From the NCBI RefSeq assembly GCF_030813915.1, contig NZ_JAUSUJ010000027.1:1-64000 (forward strand): a DNA stretch of 64,000 nucleotides. The letters are read 5' to 3'. The DNA comes from Rhodoplanes tepidamans. GTDB taxonomy: Bacteria > Pseudomonadota > Alphaproteobacteria > Rhizobiales > Xanthobacteraceae. A model generated the notes under the pieces. It searched no databases and was not told the DNA's origin. It worked only from the letters and a program-made list of their open reading frames with translations. This document shows positions 50,323-59,112 of this stretch, one piece after another. Position 1 is the stretch's first letter. Each line of letters starts with the position of its first letter. Position numbers and translations under genes: made by a program.

Positions 50323-52596
50323 ATGTCTTCCGGTATCACCCTCTCGGCCGGCGTCCGCCAGAATCTCCTCTCCCTCCAGGCGACCGCGGACATGATGGCG
50401 ACGACGCAGAATCGTCTCGCCACCGGCAAGAAGGTCAACTCGGCTCTCGACAATCCGTCGAACTTCTTCACCTCGCAGTCGCTCAGCGACCGGGCGGGCG
50501 ACCTCAACTCGCTCCTCGACTCGATCGGCCAGGCGGTGAAGACGCTCGACGCGGCCAACAACGGCATCACCTCGCTGACCAAGCTCGTGCAGTCCGCGAA
50601 GTCGATCGCCCAGCAGGCCCGCTCGGCGACGGCTCCGGCCGCCACCTACGATGCGCTCAACGTCACCGGCACGCTCCCCTCCGAGACCATCTCCTCGACC
50701 ATCGCGGGCGGCGCCAACGACCTGTCGGCGAAGGCCGTCAACCTCTCGTTCACCAACCTGGCCGAGACCATCGGCACCAAGACCGGCACGGTCGACCTGA
50801 CCTCCGGTCCGGGCGGCGCCGGTGCCGCCGGCACGGTGCAGATCCGCGTCACGGCGTCGGGCGTCGACAAGACCTTCGACGTCACGCTGGCCGGCACCGA
50901 GGCCGACTTCGCCGCCACCCAGGCGGTGTTCGACGCCACCACGTCCGGCACCGTCGGCGACACGCTCGACAACTACATCACCATCACCGACGACGGCTCG
51001 GGTCACATGGTGCTGACGGCGGCCTCGGCCGACGTCGACTTCTCGATCAGCGCCGCCGGCTCCGGCTCCACGGCCGCCACCCTGACCGCCGTCGGCCTCA
51101 CCGCCACGACGCACAATTCGACCAGCCTGCTCGACCAGATCACCGCCAACGGTGGAACGGCGGGCACGTCCAGCCTGGTGCTGAGCGTCACCGGCCAGAC
51201 CGACAAGACCGTCACGTTCGGCAACAGCGGTGGTCAGGTCTCGACCATCTCCGAGCTGAACACCTGGATCAACTCGAACCGCGGTGCGGCGACCGGCTCG
51301 ATCTCCGGCACCACGTTCTCGTTGAGCCTGGCGGCCGGATCCGGCAATGCGATCGGCTTCAACGCGACCGATGTCGGCGTCACCACGGCGCTCGGCCTCA
51401 GCGCGGCGACCGCCGACTACAACTTCGGCACCGGCGCCCGTGGCGGCATGGGCTCGGCGCTCTCGAAGTCGTTCAACAGCGACCTGACGCTCGGCGAAAT
51501 CGAGACCGACCTCGCCAACGGGACCAGCATCTCCATCACCGTCAACGCCAACGACGGCAACGGAGCGCAGACCCAGACGGTCGGCCTGTCGGGCGACGAC
51601 AGCCTCGACGACGTGGTGACGAAGCTGAAGGGCAACGCCACCCTGAACGCCAACCTCGACATCACCAACCAGGCCGGCAAGCTGAAGCTGGTCGCCAAGA
51701 CTGCCGACGTCGACTTCTCGATCGCCGCCGGCACCGCCACCACGGCCCTCAACATGACGGCCGGCTCCTACAACTCGACCAGCCTCCTCGACCAGGTCAT
51801 CGCCGGCGGCGGCACCGAAGGCGACACCATGACGGTGGCGGCCAACGGCGGCGCGGCCCAGACGATCACGTTCGGCAAGGGCACGGGCCAGGTCTCGACC
51901 ATCGCCGAGTTCACTTCGGCGATCGCGAACCTGTCCGGCGTCACGGCGAGCGTGACCGGCTCGGCGTTCTCGATCGGCGTGGCGGAAGGCACCAGCCAGA
52001 CCTCGCTGACCATCGCGGGCGCGACCAACACGCTCACGGCGATCGGCACCAGCGCCCAGACCAAGTCGGGCGTGAAGCACGAGGGTGACCCGAACGCCAC
52101 CCGCGAGAGCCTGCAGAAGGACTACAACGACGTCCTCGCGCAGATCGACGCCCTGTCGAAGGATGCCTCCTACAACGGCATCAACCTCCTCAACGGCGAC
52201 GATCTCAAGGTGGCCTTCAACGAGGACAACTCCTCGTCGCTGACCATCAAGGGCGTCACCTACAATGCGTCGAACCTCGGCCTGAACAAGCAGAACGGCA
52301 CCACGTTCCAGGACAACACGAAGATCGACGAGACCATCTCGGCGATCAACGACGCCCTGACGTCTCTGCGGACCCAGGCCTCCAAGTTCGGCTCCAACCT
52401 GACGACCGTGCAGACCCGTCAGGACTTCACCAAGAGCATGGTCAACACCCTGCAGACCGGTGCCGACAACCTCGTGCTGGCCGACAGCAACGAGGAAGGC
52501 GCCAACATGCTGGCCCTGCAGACCCGGCAGCAGCTGTCCACCACGGCCCTCTCGCTCGCCAACCAGGCGAACCAGGCCGTCCTGCGGCTGTTCTGA
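50323..52596 (+). CDS. fliC: Flagellin (1), extended central domain
   Basis: 757 residues, against roughly 270-500 for most flagellins. The N-terminal D0/D1 helices include ITLSAGVRQNLLSLQATADM, TQNRLATGKKVNSALDNP and TSQSLSDRAGDLNSLLDS. The C-terminal D1/D0 has DFTKSMVNTLQTGADNLVLA, ANMLALQTRQQLSTTALSLA and NQANQAVLRLF. The insert of about 480 residues is Thr/Ser/Gly/Asp-rich, with Flagellin_IN-type repeats. The ADVDFSI unit occurs near residues 237 and 462, each followed by a SLLD-Q...TFG...GQVSTI stretch, an internal duplication of about 225 residues. There is no cysteine. The ATG at 50323 follows AAAGG. A strong terminator follows. It is secreted by the flagellar export apparatus encoded elsewhere. 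Confidence 0.95.
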   Translation: MSSGITLSAGVRQNLLSLQATADMMATTQNRLATGKKVNSALDNPSNFFTSQSLSDRAGDLNSLLDSIGQAVKTLDAANNGITSLTKLVQSAKSIAQQARSATAPAATYDALNVTGTLPSETISSTIAGGANDLSAKAVNLSFTNLAETIGTKTGTVDLTSGPGGAGAAGTVQIRVTASGVDKTFDVTLAGTEADFAATQAVFDATTSGTVGDTLDNYITITDDGSGHMVLTAASADVDFSISAAGSGSTAATLTAVGLTATTHNSTSLLDQITANGGTAGTSSLVLSVTGQTDKTVTFGNSGGQVSTISELNTWINSNRGAATGSISGTTFSLSLAAGSGNAIGFNATDVGVTTALGLSAATADYNFGTGARGGMGSALSKSFNSDLTLGEIETDLANGTSISITVNANDGNGAQTQTVGLSGDDSLDDVVTKLKGNATLNANLDITNQAGKLKLVAKTADVDFSIAAGTATTALNMTAGSYNSTSLLDQVIAGGGTEGDTMTVAANGGAAQTITFGKGTGQVSTIAEFTSAIANLSGVTASVTGSAFSIGVAEGTSQTSLTIAGATNTLTAIGTSAQTKSGVKHEGDPNATRESLQKDYNDVLAQIDALSKDASYNGINLLNGDDLKVAFNEDNSSSLTIKGVTYNASNLGLNKQNGTTFQDNTKIDETISAINDALTSLRTQASKFGSNLTTVQTRQDFTKSMVNTLQTGADNLVLADSNEEGANMLALQTRQQLSTTALSLANQANQAVLRLF

Positions 52597-53023
52597 TCTC
52601 CGGGTCCTGCCGCACAGGACCTTCGCTCGGGACCTTCGGGTCGACATCGACGGCGGGGCTTCGGCCCCGCCGTTTTCTTTTTGTCCGACGCCCGCGCCCT
52701 GTCCGACGTCCGCACGCTCGACACGCCGAGGATGTTTACGATACGTTAACGATCGCGGCCGCGCGGCCGCCGAATTCCTCCCGGCCTGATCGCAGGCGCG
52801 CCGAAGGACCGCCCGAAACGGGTGGATGCGGCGCCCGGAGGGGACCGACCCGGCAAAAATTGCTTATACGTAAAGAATCCGGAATTCAGGCGCTGATTTT
52901 TGAACGTCGTTATCGAGCCGTTAACGATCTCGACCCTACGCTCTCCACGTTCGGCAAGAGGCTACCGCGAATCGGAACCGCGAGCCCTCGGCGCCGGCCC
53001 GAGATTTCGACGGAGAGGCTCCC
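52597..53023. promoter_or_regulatory. Flagellin-2 promoter gap with two CtrA-like boxes
   Basis: 427 bp. After the terminator, TTTACGATACGTTAA (52735-52749) and TTATCGAGCCGTTAA (52910-52924) each match TTAA-N7-TTAA with one mismatch. An AT-rich stretch TTGCTTATACGTAAAG (52859-52874) lies between them and may hold the promoter. No gene is supported. Confidence 0.5.
52650..52682 (+). terminator. Strong rho-independent terminator after flagellin 1
   Basis: A perfect 10-bp stem (ACGGCGGGGC / GCCCCGCCGT) closed by a TTCG tetraloop is followed by TTTTCTTTTT. It lies 54 bp past the flagellin stop and separates the two flagellin transcripts. Confidence 0.9.
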
Positions 53024-55300
53024 ATGTCGTCCAACATCACCCTGTCCGCCGGCGTCCGCCAGAACCTGCTCTCGCTGCAGGCGACCGCGGACCTGATGGC
53101 GACCACCCAGAACCGTCTCGCCACCGGCAAGAAGGTCAATTCCGCGCTCGACAACCCGTCGAACTTCTTCACCTCCCAGTCTCTGGGCGACCGGGCCGGC
53201 GACCTCAATTCCCTCCTCGATTCGATCGCGCAGGGGATCAAGACCATCGAGGCCGCGAACAACGGCATCACCTCGCTGACCAAGCTGGTGCAGTCGGCCA
53301 AGTCGATCGCCCAGCAGGCCCGCTCGGCGACGGCGCCCTCGGCCACCTACGACGCGCTGAGCATCACCGGCTCGCTGCCGACCGAGATCATCGGCTCGGC
53401 GATCGCCGGCGGCGCCAACGACCTGCAGCCGAAGGCCGTCAACCTCTCCTTCACCAACCTGGCCGAGACGATCGGCACCAAGACCGGCACGGTCGACCTG
53501 ACCGCCGGTCCGGGCGGCGCCGGCGCGGCCGGCACGGTTCAGATCCGCGTCACGGTGGCGGGCGTCGCCAAGACCTTCGACGTCACCCTGGCCGGCACCG
53601 AGGCCGACTTCGCCACCACCCAGGCGGTGTTCGACGCCACCACGTCCGGCACCGTCGGCGACACGCTCGACAACTACATCACCATCACCAACGACGGCTC
53701 CGGCCACATGGTTCTGACCGCGGCCTCGGCCGACGTCGACTTCTCGATCAGCGCCGCCGGCTCCGGCTCCACGGCCGCCACCCTGACCGCCGTCGGCCTG
53801 ACCGCCACGACCCACAACTCGCAGAGCCTGCTCGACAACGTCATCGACAGCGGCGGTACGCTCGGCACCTCGAACATGATCCTCAAGGTCTCCGGCCAGG
53901 CCGACAAGACCGTCACGTTCGGCCACGGCGGCGGCATGGTGTCGACGCTCGCCGAGCTGAATTCGTGGATCAACTCGAATCGCGGCGCGGCGACCGCCTC
54001 GATCTCCGGCACCACCTTCTCGCTCGGCCTCTCCGCGGCGACCGGCAACTCGATCGGCTTCACGCTCTCCGACGTGGGCGTCGCCGACGCGCTCGGCCTC
54101 AGCGCCGCCGAGGCCGACTACAACTTCGGCTCCGGCGCCCGCGGCGGCATGGGCGCGCTGCTCAGCAAGACCTTCAACAGCGACCTGACGCTGGGCGAGA
54201 TCGACACCGACCTCGCCAACGGCACCAACATCGCCATCACGGTCGACCCGAACGACGGCACCGGCCCGCAGACCCAGACGGTGGGCCTCGCCGGCACCGA
54301 CGACCTCGACGCCGTCGTCACCAAGCTCAAGGCCAACGCGATGCTCGGGGCCAATCTCGACATCTCGAACGAGGCCGGAAAGCTGAAGATCGTCGCCAAG
54401 TCCGCCGACGTCGACTTCTCGATCGCGGCCGGCCTCGCCACCACGGCCCTCAGCATGACGGCCGGCAGCTACGCCTCGACCAGCCTGATGGACCGCCTGA
54501 TCGCGGCCGGCGGCGCCGAGGGCGACGTGTTCACGGTGTCGGCGAACGGCGGCTTCGCCCAGACCATCACGTTCGGCAAGAGCACCACCCAGGTGTCGAC
54601 GCTGGCCGAGTTCACGGCGGCGCTCGCCAACCTGTCCGGCGTGACCTCGAGCGTGGTCGGCACCGCCTACACGCTCAGCCTCGCCGAGGGCACCAGCCAG
54701 ACCACGCTGACCATCGGCGGCTCGACCAACACGCTCACGGCGCTCGGCACCAGCGCCCAGACGCTCAAGGGCGTCAAGCACGAGGGCACGGCGAACTCGA
54801 CCCGCGAAAGCCTGCAGAAGGACTACAACGACGTCCTCAACCAGATCGACGGCCTGTCGAAGGACGCCTCCTACAACGGCATCAACCTTCTCAACGGCGA
54901 CGACCTCAAGATCACGTTCAACGAGCGCGGCACCAGCTCGCTGACCATCACGGGCGTCACCTACTCGTCGTCGAACCTCGGCCTCAACAAGCAGAACGGC
55001 GCGTCCTTCCAGGACAACACCATCGTCGACCAGGTGATCGAGTCGATCAACACGGCTCTGACCACGCTGCGCACCCAGGCCTCGAAGTTCGGCTCGAACC
55101 TCTCGACCGTGCAGGTCCGCCAGGACTTCACCAAGCAGATGGTGAACACGCTGCAGATCGGCGCCGACAACCTTGTCCTCGCCGACACCAACGAGGAGGG
55201 CGCCAACATGCTGGCCCTGCAGACCCGCCAGCAGCTCTCCACCACGGCCCTCTCGCTCGCCAACCAGGCGAACCAGGCCGTCCTGCGGCTGTTCGGCTGA
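53024..55300 (+). CDS. fliC: Flagellin (2), extended central domain
   Basis: 758 residues, a close paralogue of flagellin 1: same N- and C-terminal helices and an equally long Thr/Ser/Gly-rich insert with the same duplicated ADVDFSI...TFG...VSTL/I units. Long stretches (about residues 130-270) are nearly identical at the DNA level, while the segment from about 270 to 330 and parts of the C-terminal insert have diverged, a pattern that fits tandem duplication plus gene conversion. The ATG at 53024 has GGAGAGG nine bases upstream, closer to ideal than in flagellin 1. A GC-rich hairpin (CGGGGC / GCCCCG, about 55335-55350) without a T-tract follows. Confidence 0.95.
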   Translation: MSSNITLSAGVRQNLLSLQATADLMATTQNRLATGKKVNSALDNPSNFFTSQSLGDRAGDLNSLLDSIAQGIKTIEAANNGITSLTKLVQSAKSIAQQARSATAPSATYDALSITGSLPTEIIGSAIAGGANDLQPKAVNLSFTNLAETIGTKTGTVDLTAGPGGAGAAGTVQIRVTVAGVAKTFDVTLAGTEADFATTQAVFDATTSGTVGDTLDNYITITNDGSGHMVLTAASADVDFSISAAGSGSTAATLTAVGLTATTHNSQSLLDNVIDSGGTLGTSNMILKVSGQADKTVTFGHGGGMVSTLAELNSWINSNRGAATASISGTTFSLGLSAATGNSIGFTLSDVGVADALGLSAAEADYNFGSGARGGMGALLSKTFNSDLTLGEIDTDLANGTNIAITVDPNDGTGPQTQTVGLAGTDDLDAVVTKLKANAMLGANLDISNEAGKLKIVAKSADVDFSIAAGLATTALSMTAGSYASTSLMDRLIAAGGAEGDVFTVSANGGFAQTITFGKSTTQVSTLAEFTAALANLSGVTSSVVGTAYTLSLAEGTSQTTLTIGGSTNTLTALGTSAQTLKGVKHEGTANSTRESLQKDYNDVLNQIDGLSKDASYNGINLLNGDDLKITFNERGTSSLTITGVTYSSSNLGLNKQNGASFQDNTIVDQVIESINTALTTLRTQASKFGSNLSTVQVRQDFTKQMVNTLQIGADNLVLADTNEEGANMLALQTRQQLSTTALSLANQANQAVLRLFG

Positions 55301-55577
55301 CGCCGAAGACGGCGCGGCGGGCTCCGGGGCCACGGCCCCGCGGCGCCGCCGCTCCCCCCGGCGACGGTTCCCGCGGGGCGCGGATACGGAGCGCTCCCGC
55401 GGGCCGCCCGCCCGAAACTCTCCCAACGATCCAGAAGAGATCGACGCGGCTACGCGCGAGCCGCACGAACCAGGCGTGCGTCCTTTTCAAAGTGGGCCGT
55501 CTGAATAAGCATGTCTTAACGGCACAGGGCTAAAACGAGAGCCATCGTGCCGAACGTGGCACCAGGAGTCTCCCCAG

Positions 55578-55943
55578 ATGCACAGCGCGGCGAAAGCCTA
55601 TGGACAGGTTGCGCAGCAGATCGCCAATCCGCGCGAGCTCGAAGCCCGCCTGCTGCTCAAGGCGGCGGCCCGCCTGCAGCACCTGCGCGAGGACTGGGAG
55701 AAGGACCGCTCCGATCTCGCCGACGCGCTTCTCTACAATCGCAAGCTCTGGACCGTCTTCCTGACCTCGGTGACCAGCCCCGACCATCAGCTCCCGGCGG
55801 CGGTCCGGCAGAACGTCGCCAATCTCGGCCTGTTCGTGATGAACCACACGCTCGACATCCAGCGTGATCCGCGGCCGGAGGCGCTCGTCGCCCTCATCAA
55901 CATCAACCGCGAGATCGCGGCCGGCCTGCTCGGCCAGCCCTGA
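55578..55943 (+). CDS. flaF: Flagellar biosynthesis regulator FlaF
   Basis: 121 residues. MHSAAKAYGQVAQQIANP, ELEARLLLKAAARLQHL, ALLYNRKLWTVFLTSV and ALININREIAAGLLGQP follow the FlaF pattern through the full length. FlaF promotes flagellin secretion and filament assembly in alphaproteobacteria and works opposite FlbT; it is thought to bind flagellin in the cytoplasm. The ATG at 55578 follows AGGAGTCTCCCCAG. It lies 277 bp after flagellin 2, with a half CtrA motif (TTAACGG, about 55514) between. A truncated second copy lies after flbT. Confidence 0.93.
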   Translation: MHSAAKAYGQVAQQIANPRELEARLLLKAAARLQHLREDWEKDRSDLADALLYNRKLWTVFLTSVTSPDHQLPAAVRQNVANLGLFVMNHTLDIQRDPRPEALVALININREIAAGLLGQP

Positions 55944-56305
55944 GCTCGCCGGCAACGCCGACGACGACCGACGCCCCGCGGAGCCCGCGGGGTGCGCGGC
56001 GGGCCGACCCGCCCGCCGCGGCCGGCCGCGGCCCGCCGGCGGCTGCCGGCTCTGCCTCACTCCCTCCGCGCCCGACAGCCGTCCGATATCCCCCGAGCCG
56101 CCCGCGCGACGTCTACCGTCGGGCGTCCGCCGCGCGACGCGCCACGGTCGAATCGCAGCCCGACGACACGGGCGACGCGTCGCGAAGACCGCTCCCCGGT
56201 GTCGCCCGAATCGGACAAGCCGCTGACGACAGGGCATGTTTCGCGCCTTAACCGTTCGTTAAACCAGATGGTTAACGATTGGTGAGACTCACGCGGAGAG
56301 CGTCC
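55944..56305. promoter_or_regulatory. flaF-flbT gap with a perfect CtrA box
   Basis: 362 bp. The first ~290 bp are GC-rich with no supported gene. The last part holds TTAACCGTTCGTTAA (56248-56262) and GTTAACG (56271-56277) just ahead of flbT. The gap gives flbT an independent promoter rather than read-through from flaF. Confidence 0.5.
56248..56262. promoter_or_regulatory. Perfect CtrA box TTAA-N7-TTAA upstream of flbT
   Basis: TTAACCGTTCGTTAA is an exact consensus match, 43 bp ahead of the flbT ATG. CtrA controls flagellar class II genes in Caulobacter and many relatives. This is the best of several CtrA-like boxes in the flagellin island. Confidence 0.65.
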
Positions 56306-56737
56306 ATGGCCCTCAAGGTCGAACTGAAGCCCGGCGAACGCATCATCCTCGGGGACTGCGTCATCACCAACTCGGACCAGCGGGCCCGCCTGCTGATCGA
56401 GGGGGAGACGCCGATCCTGCGGGAAAAGGACATCCTGACGGCCGAGACGGCCGACACGCCGGCGAAGCGCATCTATCTCGCCATCCAGCTGATGTACACG
56501 TCCAAGGACGCGCGCGCCTACCACGAGATCTATTTCAAGCTGGTCAGCGACATCCTCAAGGCGGCGCCGAGCACTTGGCCGCTGATCGAGAGCGTGAACA
56601 ACCACATCCTCGCAGGCGAGATGTACAAGGCCCTCAAGGAGGCCAAGAAGCTGATCGCCTACGAGCGGGAGCTGGTGGACCATGCCCTGCATCGCAACGG
56701 CGAACAGTCCGGAACGGGCCGCGCCCGTTCCGCGTGA
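56306..56737 (+). CDS. flbT: Flagellin mRNA regulator FlbT
   Basis: 143 residues. ALKVELKPGERIILGDCVIT, NSDQRARLLIEGETPILREK, AKRIYLAIQLMY and MYKALKEAKKLIAYE match FlbT. In Caulobacter FlbT binds the 5' leader of flagellin mRNA and blocks its translation until the hook is complete. The ATG at 56306 has GGAGAG five bases ahead; an in-frame start at 56279 is less likely. The last ~20 residues (HRNGEQSGTGRARSA) look foreign to the family and are encoded where a flaF remnant overlaps in another frame. Confidence 0.93.
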   Translation: MALKVELKPGERIILGDCVITNSDQRARLLIEGETPILREKDILTAETADTPAKRIYLAIQLMYTSKDARAYHEIYFKLVSDILKAAPSTWPLIESVNNHILAGEMYKALKEAKKLIAYERELVDHALHRNGEQSGTGRARSA

Positions 56738-57043
56738 CGTCCAGGCCCGTCTCCTGCTCGACGCGGCCCTGCGGCTCCAGGCCGTGCAGTCCCGCTGGGA
56801 CGGCAGCCGAGCCGCCGTCGACGAGGCGCTGTCCTACAACAGGCGCCTCTGGAACGACTTGGTGGAGGCGGCCGGCGATCCGCGGCCGACGCTTCCCTGC
56901 GAGGTGCGCCAGAGCCTCGCGAGCCTCGGACTCTACGTGGCGCACCACACCGACTCGATCGCCGCCGATCCGCGTCCCGAGCGGTCGGCCCGCTGATCGG
57001 CATCAACCGCGACATCGCCGAAGGCCTGCTCGGCCGCGCCTGA
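56682..57043 (+). pseudogene. flaF: Truncated and frameshifted second flaF overlapping flbT
   Basis: Codons from about 56736 give RDVQARLLLDAALRLQAV, ALSYNRRLWNDLVEAA and EVRQSLASLGLYVAHHTDSI, clearly FlaF-like. The usual N-terminus (AKAYG...IANP) is absent and replaced by sequence overlapping flbT in another frame. A stop occurs at 56994-56996 right after DPRPERSAR. Removing the effect of one missing base just before it, the other frame continues LIGINRDIAEGLLGRA and stops at 57043, the expected FlaF end. So it has a one-base deletion relative to flaF (29 against 30 bases between the DPRPE and IN codons). It may still make a shortened product of ~104 residues. A sequencing error cannot be excluded. 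Confidence 0.8.
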
Positions 57044-57221
57044 GGGCGGCGCACACCGCCCGCGGCCGGGCGGTGGCGGATGGCCGGCATTTGATTGGAC
57101 ATCAAAGTATCTTGCGTCCGCCCACCCGGCCGGCTTAGGCTCGCGACCGGACTGGCCGCATCGGGCGGCCGGTCCGTGCCCCCCGCCTCGCGGACGGGGG
57201 CGGCTGCGAGGACCGGGACGC

Positions 57222-57719
57222 ATGCGCGGCACGTCGACCGAGAAGGTCGCGAACGGATCGGGCGGCGCGGACGGCGGGGCCGGCCTGCGCATTCCTCCGT
57301 CCCTCGCCGATCTCGTCGGCTATCATCTGCGCATCGCCCAGGAGGCGTCGTTCAACGCCTTCGCGGCGGGCGCCGGCGCCGCGGGCCTGAAGCCCGGCTG
57401 GTACACGCTCCTCACCGTGGTGGCCGAGAATCCCGGGCTGACGCCGACCGAGATCAGCCGGCTGGTCGGCCGCGATCGCTCGACCCTCACCTCGACGCTC
57501 AAGGCGCTCGACGGCCGCGGCCTGATCGCCCGCAAGGCGAACGCCACCGACGGCAGGAGCTACGGCGTCAGCCTGACGCCGGCCGGCCACGGCATGCTGA
57601 AGAAGCTCAAGACCATCGCCCGGGCCCACGATGCGCGGCTCGACGCCATCGTGGGCGGGCAGAAGGCGGCGCTGATCGCCGTGCTGCGCCGCATCGTCGA
57701 GGGACTCGAGGAGGATTGA
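57222..57719 (+). CDS. MarR-family transcriptional regulator
   Basis: 165 residues. A ~25-residue Gly/Ala-rich leader is followed by the winged-helix core: LVGYHLRIAQEASFNAF, ENPGLTPTEISRLVGRDRS (recognition region), TLTSTLKALDGRGLIARK and the wing NATDGRSYGVSLTPAG. MarR proteins bind palindromes as dimers and release DNA on binding a small, often aromatic, acid. It sits directly upstream of a TRAP transporter operon (112 bp) in the same direction and is the likely regulator of it. The ATG at 57222 follows GGGACGC. Confidence 0.9.
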   Translation: MRGTSTEKVANGSGGADGGAGLRIPPSLADLVGYHLRIAQEASFNAFAAGAGAAGLKPGWYTLLTVVAENPGLTPTEISRLVGRDRSTLTSTLKALDGRGLIARKANATDGRSYGVSLTPAGHGMLKKLKTIARAHDARLDAIVGGQKAALIAVLRRIVEGLEED

Positions 57720-57831
57720 ACGCGCCGCTGCGGCGCGGCTGCGACGACACGACACCGGATCCCGGAACGGGACCGCAAGAAGCGGCCGAAGGCCGAGACA
57801 TGTCCGAGGAAACGACCACGAGGAGACGACC

Positions 57832-58905
57832 ATGACGGAACTCACCCCCGTCCGCATGCCCGTACGTCCACTCCGCCGCACGGTGCCGGCGTTCGCCGCC
57901 GCGCTCGCCGTGTGGGTCGCGCCCGCCCTGTGGGCCGCGCCCGCCGCGGCGCAGGAGAAGCCGATCCTCCTGAAGATCTCGCTGTGGGTGCCGCCGGCCC
58001 ATCCGCTCGTCCAGTCGGCCCGCGACTGGGCCGCCTCGATGGAAAAGGCCTCCGGCGGCACCATCAAGAGCGTCGTCTTCCCGGCCGAGCAGCTCGGCAA
58101 GGCGTTCGATCACTACGACATGGTGCGCGACGGCATCGCGGACGTCGGCTATGTGAGCCCGGGCTACCAGCCCGGCCGCTTTCCGATCATCAACGCCGCG
58201 CAGCTTCCCTTCACGGTCACCAACGCCAAGGGCGGCTCCGTCGCCGTCGACGCCTGGTACCGCAAGTACGCCGGCAAGGAGATGGCGGACACCCACTTCT
58301 GTCTCGCCTTCGTGCACGATCCCGGCACGCTCCACTCCAAGAAGAAGATCACCCAGCCGGGCGACCTCAAGGGCGTGAAGGTCCGTCCCGCCCAGGTGAT
58401 CATGGGCGAGCTGGTGACCACGCTGGGCGGCACCAACGTCCAGGCGTCGGCGCCGGAATCGCGCGACGCGCTCGAGCGCGGCGTCGCCGACGCCATCACG
58501 TTCCCGTGGAACTCGATGTTCCTGTTCGGCATCGACAAGGTGACGAAGTACAGCCTCGACGTTCCGCTCTACACGACGGCCTATGCCTGGACCATGAACA
58601 AGGCCGTCTACGACAACGCCTCGCCGGCCCAGAAGGCGGTCATCGACCAGCACTGCACCAGCGAGTGGGCGGCCAGGCTCTCCGGCCCGTGGACCGACTA
58701 CGAGCACGCCGGCCGCGAGAAGATGAAGGCGGCGTCGGGCCGCGAGGTGGTCAAGCTCGACGAGGCGCAGATCGCCGCCTGGAAGGCGGCCGTGCAGCCC
58801 CTGCGCGACACCTGGGCCGAGAGCGTCCGCAAGGTCGGCGGCGACCCGGCGGCGATCGCGGCCGAGCTGAAGGCACAGCTCGAAGCCCAGCAGGCTGCCT
58901 TCTAG
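57832..58905 (+). CDS. dctP: TRAP transporter solute-binding protein
   Basis: 357 residues. A signal peptide ends at AAPAAAQ (~41). The DctP fold shows ILLKISLWVPPAHPLVQSA, GIADVGYVSPGYQPGRFPI, DLKGVKVRPAQVIMGELVTT and ADAITFPWNSMFLFGIDKV. The Arg in KVRPAQ is where TRAP binding proteins grip a carboxylate, so the ligand is an organic acid. The ATG at 57832 has GAGGAG ahead, a very strong ribosome site. It is the first structural gene of a TRAP operon. A REP-like hairpin pair follows its stop and may stabilise its mRNA so that it outnumbers the membrane subunits. Confidence 0.94.
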   Translation: MTELTPVRMPVRPLRRTVPAFAAALAVWVAPALWAAPAAAQEKPILLKISLWVPPAHPLVQSARDWAASMEKASGGTIKSVVFPAEQLGKAFDHYDMVRDGIADVGYVSPGYQPGRFPIINAAQLPFTVTNAKGGSVAVDAWYRKYAGKEMADTHFCLAFVHDPGTLHSKKKITQPGDLKGVKVRPAQVIMGELVTTLGGTNVQASAPESRDALERGVADAITFPWNSMFLFGIDKVTKYSLDVPLYTTAYAWTMNKAVYDNASPAQKAVIDQHCTSEWAARLSGPWTDYEHAGREKMKAASGREVVKLDEAQIAAWKAAVQPLRDTWAESVRKVGGDPAAIAAELKAQLEAQQAAF

Positions 58906-58946
58906 AGCGACGTTCGGTTCCGACGAACCGGACCCGGCTTCCGCGC

Positions 58947-59010
58947 GTCCCCGCGGACGCGGGGACCCAGGGACCGCACGACGTGCGGCTCCGAAGTCCC
59001 GCGTCCGCGG
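58947..59010. repeat. REP-like paired hairpins between dctP and dctQ
   Basis: GTCCCCGC (58947-58954) and GCGGGGAC (58959-58966) form a tight hairpin. In addition CCGCGGACGCGGG (58951-58963) is exactly complementary to CCCGCGTCCGCGG (58998-59010), so two alternative structures are possible. There is no T-tract. This looks like a repetitive extragenic palindrome and probably protects or ends part of the transcript after dctP. Confidence 0.55.
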
Positions 59011-59112
59011 AGCGAGCGGAGTGTCGGCCGGCTTCAGTGGACGCCGATCCGAGCGCGCGGCGCCGACGCCGGCGATCCCGCCTCGGCCCGATCATCATCC
59101 CGGAGCCCCGCC

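Noticed and set aside
50200-52647. 815-codon frame antisense to flagellin 1, and a similar one opposite flagellin 2
   Set aside because: The two are mirror images of the conserved flagellin coding sequence and have no independent support.
55335-55350. Terminator after flagellin 2
   Set aside because: The GC-rich stem (CGGGGC/GCCCCG) has no T-tract, so I did not list it as a terminator; it may still slow polymerase.
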